Shown here: positions 7,446 to 9,233 of the stretch, one piece after another
How positions within the stretch are numbered: the first letter of the stretch is position 1
Layout: each line of letters starts with the position of its first letter
NCBI GenBank assembly: GCA_900549105.1
Contig: URND01000116.1
Coordinates: forward strand, 1-9,233
Origin: an uncultured Eubacteriales bacterium
Lineage (GTDB): Bacteria; Bacillota; Clostridia; Lachnospirales; Lachnospiraceae
DNA: 9,233 nucleotides
Direction: 5' to 3'
Program-made: the position numbers and the translations under genes
Notes under the pieces: generated by a model
Seen by the model: the letters and a program-made list of their open reading frames with translations, nothing else
Database searches by the model: none
What the model was told of the DNA's origin: nothing

Positions 7446-8375
7446 ATGTCTCTGTCTATAGTGCGCTCTATTCTGAGTTCCTTAAATACAACGCAAGCTT
7501 GGATGGTTTCGCTTATTAAAATTCACAACTCAAAGCGAAATGGCACCACATATGCAGCTAGAGGAATAACTTTAGCCCCCAAAGGCGCTCTTATAAGAGT
7601 TATTGCTGATCTTTCCAAGGTGTATACAGAGGGCGATTCCGCGCATCTTAATAAATACATATCGGTTAAGGAATATGATGGATCTGCAGAGTCAAATAGA
7701 ATATATAGGATTCCATCGAATAGTGAATTGATCTCAGATGAGTATTCTCGATTGATTCAGGCTATATCTACCCCTGAAATGACTGGGGACCCTTTTGATT
7801 TTGCTGCGACTGCTTATGCATTGAAGGCTACACTCGAAATAGAAGGCGAAGAGAAAAATGTTGTATTGTTTTCTCTTCAAAATCCTATCTGCGTATTGGA
7901 AAATAGGTTTCTATATGATGGTAGTACTTTTTCGGAAATCAATAAGAAGGTATTGAATTTAAGACGAAACATTGACGTTATTATTCTAGATGATGCGGTA
8001 TATTTGCTTACGCTGAATGGTGAAAAGCTATTTAATATGGAGCGCTCATATAAAGCCGTTTGCCAAAAAAAGACAGAGGACATATGCCAGTCTGGCATTA
8101 TCTCCGATGCAGAGGCATTTCAACAGATTGCTACGCGTGGTCATAACCCTAGACGCTTTGTTGCATTTAATTCGCAAAGATATGCTAGTATGAAAGACAT
8201 CACAAAGCGTAAAGAGATGGCAGCCAAATTCCATTTGAAATTAGATGATTCTGGGAAAATTGATACATCATCATCAGATATTTCCGAAAAGCTCATAAAA
8301 GTTCTTTGCAACAAAGGAATGGTCGATCCATTTGAAGATGTTCCTGTTGAGGTATCAGCGGTAAGCAGGTGGTAA
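7446..8375 (+). CDS. DUF4868 / KwaB-like protein of a Kiwa-type anti-phage system
   Basis: A 309-residue soluble protein without signal peptide or membrane segment. The C-terminal ~140 residues follow the pattern I recall for DUF4868: a strand pair IDVIILDDAVYLL (176-188), then NGEKLFNMERSYKA (191-204), a helical stretch with GIISDAEAFQQIA (217-229), NPRRFVAF (234-241), and a closing segment with a hairpin around FHLKLDDSGKID (262-273), followed by a helix. DUF4868 is the domain of KwaB, the cytoplasmic partner in the Kiwa system, where it acts with the membrane protein KwaA. The next gene encodes a small four-helix membrane protein, which supports the call. The N-terminal half (1-165) is alternating strand and helix and I recognise nothing specific in it. 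The match is by pattern memory, not alignment, so the family is probable and not certain. A 114-base gap separates it from vsr, so it may have its own promoter, though I see no convincing -35/-10 pair. Confidence 0.6.
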   Translation: MSLSIVRSILSSLNTTQAWMVSLIKIHNSKRNGTTYAARGITLAPKGALIRVIADLSKVYTEGDSAHLNKYISVKEYDGSAESNRIYRIPSNSELISDEYSRLIQAISTPEMTGDPFDFAATAYALKATLEIEGEEKNVVLFSLQNPICVLENRFLYDGSTFSEINKKVLNLRRNIDVIILDDAVYLLTLNGEKLFNMERSYKAVCQKKTEDICQSGIISDAEAFQQIATRGHNPRRFVAFNSQRYASMKDITKRKEMAAKFHLKLDDSGKIDTSSSDISEKLIKVLCNKGMVDPFEDVPVEVSAVSRW

Positions 8376-8377
8376 GT

Positions 8378-8944
8378 ATGAAAAAAATATTCAAGTTCAG
8401 CACGTTCTTTGCTTCATATACACCCCTGTGGTTATCTATCGCATACATTGACTTGATGAATGTGTTCTATCACCAAACGCCAAATCGCTGGACAGAGATA
8501 TTGAGTGTCGCCTGTATTGTTATAGGTTATTTGATTTCGATCCCTAACATAGTATTTACGATGAAAGCTCTGAACAAAGAGAACGCTGAACACCTAACTC
8601 TTGAAACAGTTCATGAGCAGAAAACGGCATCTTTGGAATATGTGTTATCTTTCGTATTGCCAATGTTCGCATTCGAATTCACGCAATGGGAGAATGTAAT
8701 TCTTTTCATTCTGTACTTTATAGTTCTTTCATATCTGGTATTAAAACATAATTTGTTGGTGGCCAACATTGTTTTTGAGGTTTTGCATTACCAGTTTTAT
8801 GATATTACAGCCAAGAACGGATTCTCGGTTACAGTAACGAGGGAAGTTATTAGCAAAAGACGATTAGAAAACAAACAGGCAGATGAAATTTATCTGCGTT
8901 CAATGAATAATGGCTTATGGTGTGATGTAACAGATAAGGGATAG
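8378..8944 (+). CDS. Four-helix membrane protein, KwaA-like
   Basis: A 188-residue integral membrane protein. Hydrophobic segments lie at about 10-31, 41-62, 87-104 and 106-135; a charged loop (63-86) separates the two pairs and a soluble, basic C-terminal tail of ~50 residues follows. The size, four-helix layout and SYTPLWLS sequence in the first helix fit KwaA of the Kiwa system, and the upstream gene is KwaB-like. The start is placed at ATG 8378, 5 bases after AGGTGG (8367-8372); a GTG at 8369 is in frame but has no well-placed ribosome binding site. It begins 2 bases after the stop of the previous gene, so the two are co-translated. In the described Kiwa systems kwaA comes first; here the order is reversed. 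If not KwaA, it would still be a membrane partner of the DUF4868 protein. No N-terminal signal cleavage site is apparent. Confidence 0.5.
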   Translation: MKKIFKFSTFFASYTPLWLSIAYIDLMNVFYHQTPNRWTEILSVACIVIGYLISIPNIVFTMKALNKENAEHLTLETVHEQKTASLEYVLSFVLPMFAFEFTQWENVILFILYFIVLSYLVLKHNLLVANIVFEVLHYQFYDITAKNGFSVTVTREVISKRRLENKQADEIYLRSMNNGLWCDVTDKG

Positions 8945-9110
8945 CCTGATTCTTGCTAAGTGGATTTGCCTTGGTATATATCCGAACCATGAGCACTCTC
9001 CAACGATGCGTCCACTTTCCAACGATACTCCCTGTATCATTTGGGAGTGAAACCACCTGAATGGCATCTGCCTCACAGGTTCATCCCAAACGCCTACGCA
9101 GACATCAGAA
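8945..9110. other. Non-coding stretch after the Kiwa-like genes
   Basis: No credible gene is seen on either strand. The stretch contains two copies of TCCAACGAT (8999-9007 and 9018-9026, 19 bases apart) and a small hairpin listed separately. A frame opens at ATG 9061 and stays open to the window edge, but it runs straight through the terminator and has no ribosome binding site. No tRNA or attachment site could be recognised. Confidence 0.5.
9027..9048 (+). repeat. Short inverted repeat (6-bp stem)
   Basis: ACTCCC (9027-9032) and GGGAGT (9043-9048) can pair perfectly around a 10-base loop. No T-run follows, so it is not a standard terminator; it might be an RNA 3'-end stabiliser, a protein site or chance. 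Confidence 0.4.
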
Positions 9111-9154
9111 GCCTCGGGAACCCCTTATTTTCAAGGGATTTCCGGGGCTTTTTT
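9111..9154 (+). terminator. Strong Rho-independent terminator
   Basis: A 16-position stem pairs 9111-9126 (GCCTCGGGAACCCCTT) with 9133-9148 (AAGGGATTTCCGGGGC). It has one mismatch and two G-T pairs, a 6-base loop, and a run of six T (9149-9154). It would end transcription of the Kiwa-like operon and perhaps of the whole island. It stands 166 bases after the last gene and directly before an apparent change of DNA origin. Confidence 0.85.
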
Positions 9155-9165
9155 GTATCAAAGTC

Positions 9166-9233
9166 GAAAGGGTCTTAGAGCCGGCCATGGGCGTGGGCAA
9201 TTTCTTCGGCCTGCTGCCGGAGAGCATGGCGGG
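9166..9233 (+). pseudogene. 5'-truncated fragment of a conjugative-element helicase / N6-methylase gene (runs off the window)
   Basis: The frame through 9187 reads ERVLEPAMGVGNFFGLLPES, then MAG, up to the right edge. I recognise this as the methyltransferase motif I region (LEPxxGxGNFFG) of the very large SNF2-type helicase/DNA methylase proteins carried by clostridial integrative conjugative elements. In those proteins it lies far inside the chain, yet here recognisable sequence begins only ~12 bases after the terminator, with no start or ribosome binding site, so the 5' part is missing or lies elsewhere. The last 53 bases are about 70% G+C (37 of 53), far above the genes to the left. Whether the remaining 3' part is intact cannot be seen. 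Confidence 0.6.

Noticed and set aside
8850..9056. Minus-strand open frame of 68 residues across the end of the KwaA-like gene
   Set aside because: It mostly mirrors the membrane-protein gene and its flank, with no ribosome binding site or recognisable domain.
9061..9233. Open frame from ATG 9061 joining the methylase fragment
   Set aside because: It lacks a ribosome binding site, passes through both arms of the terminator, and its first ~35 residues look like translated non-coding DNA.
1..9233. CRISPR array, tRNA or rRNA gene, transposase or integrase
   Set aside because: No regularly spaced repeats, cloverleaf, rRNA-like stretch or recombinase motif was seen on either strand.

Overview
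The window is a dense, all-plus-strand stretch of bacterial accessory DNA. It most likely comes from a Gram-positive anaerobe of the Clostridia type (Bacillota). The reasons are strong AAGGAGG-type ribosome binding sites, GTG starts with close or overlapping genes, AT-rich coding sequence in the middle (several 60-base lines at 30-40% G+C), and a 3' fragment that looks like the large helicase/methylase gene of clostridial conjugative elements. The organism is inferred; no rRNA, tRNA or housekeeping gene is present.

Layout. (1) Left edge to 1037: the C-terminal part of an AAA_13-type ABC/SMC-like ATPase (RloC/PrrC-like superfamily), cut by the window edge and richer in G+C than what follows. 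(2) 1051-7331: a five-gene cluster without room for internal terminators. It holds a small Cro/C1-type helix-turn-helix regulator, two adjacent cytosine-C5 DNA methyltransferases, a 1081-residue protein fusing a PD-(D/E)xK-type nuclease to an N6-adenine-methyltransferase core and a type ISP-like C-terminal specificity region, and a Vsr T:G-mismatch endonuclease. (3) 7446-8944: a two-gene unit with its own strong ribosome binding site. It encodes a DUF4868/KwaB-like protein followed by a four-helix membrane protein resembling KwaA, so a probable Kiwa-like anti-phage module in the order B-A. (4) 8945-9233: a non-coding tail with a small hairpin, a strong Rho-independent terminator (9111-9154), and then, within about 15 bases, a very GC-rich fragment encoding the motif I region of the mobile-element helicase/methylase. 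This is probably the island boundary.

How it may work together. The two C5 methyltransferases probably modify host DNA. The nuclease-methyltransferase fusion would cut unmodified DNA. Vsr would repair the T:G mismatches left when 5-methylcytosine deaminates, and the small regulator could time expression. The fusion protein has NPPC in place of the usual NPPY/F at methyltransferase motif IV, which raises the possibility that protection has passed to the two C5 enzymes. The Kiwa-like pair and the truncated ATPase would add independent defence layers, making this a compact defence island probably carried by, or inserted into, an integrative conjugative element.
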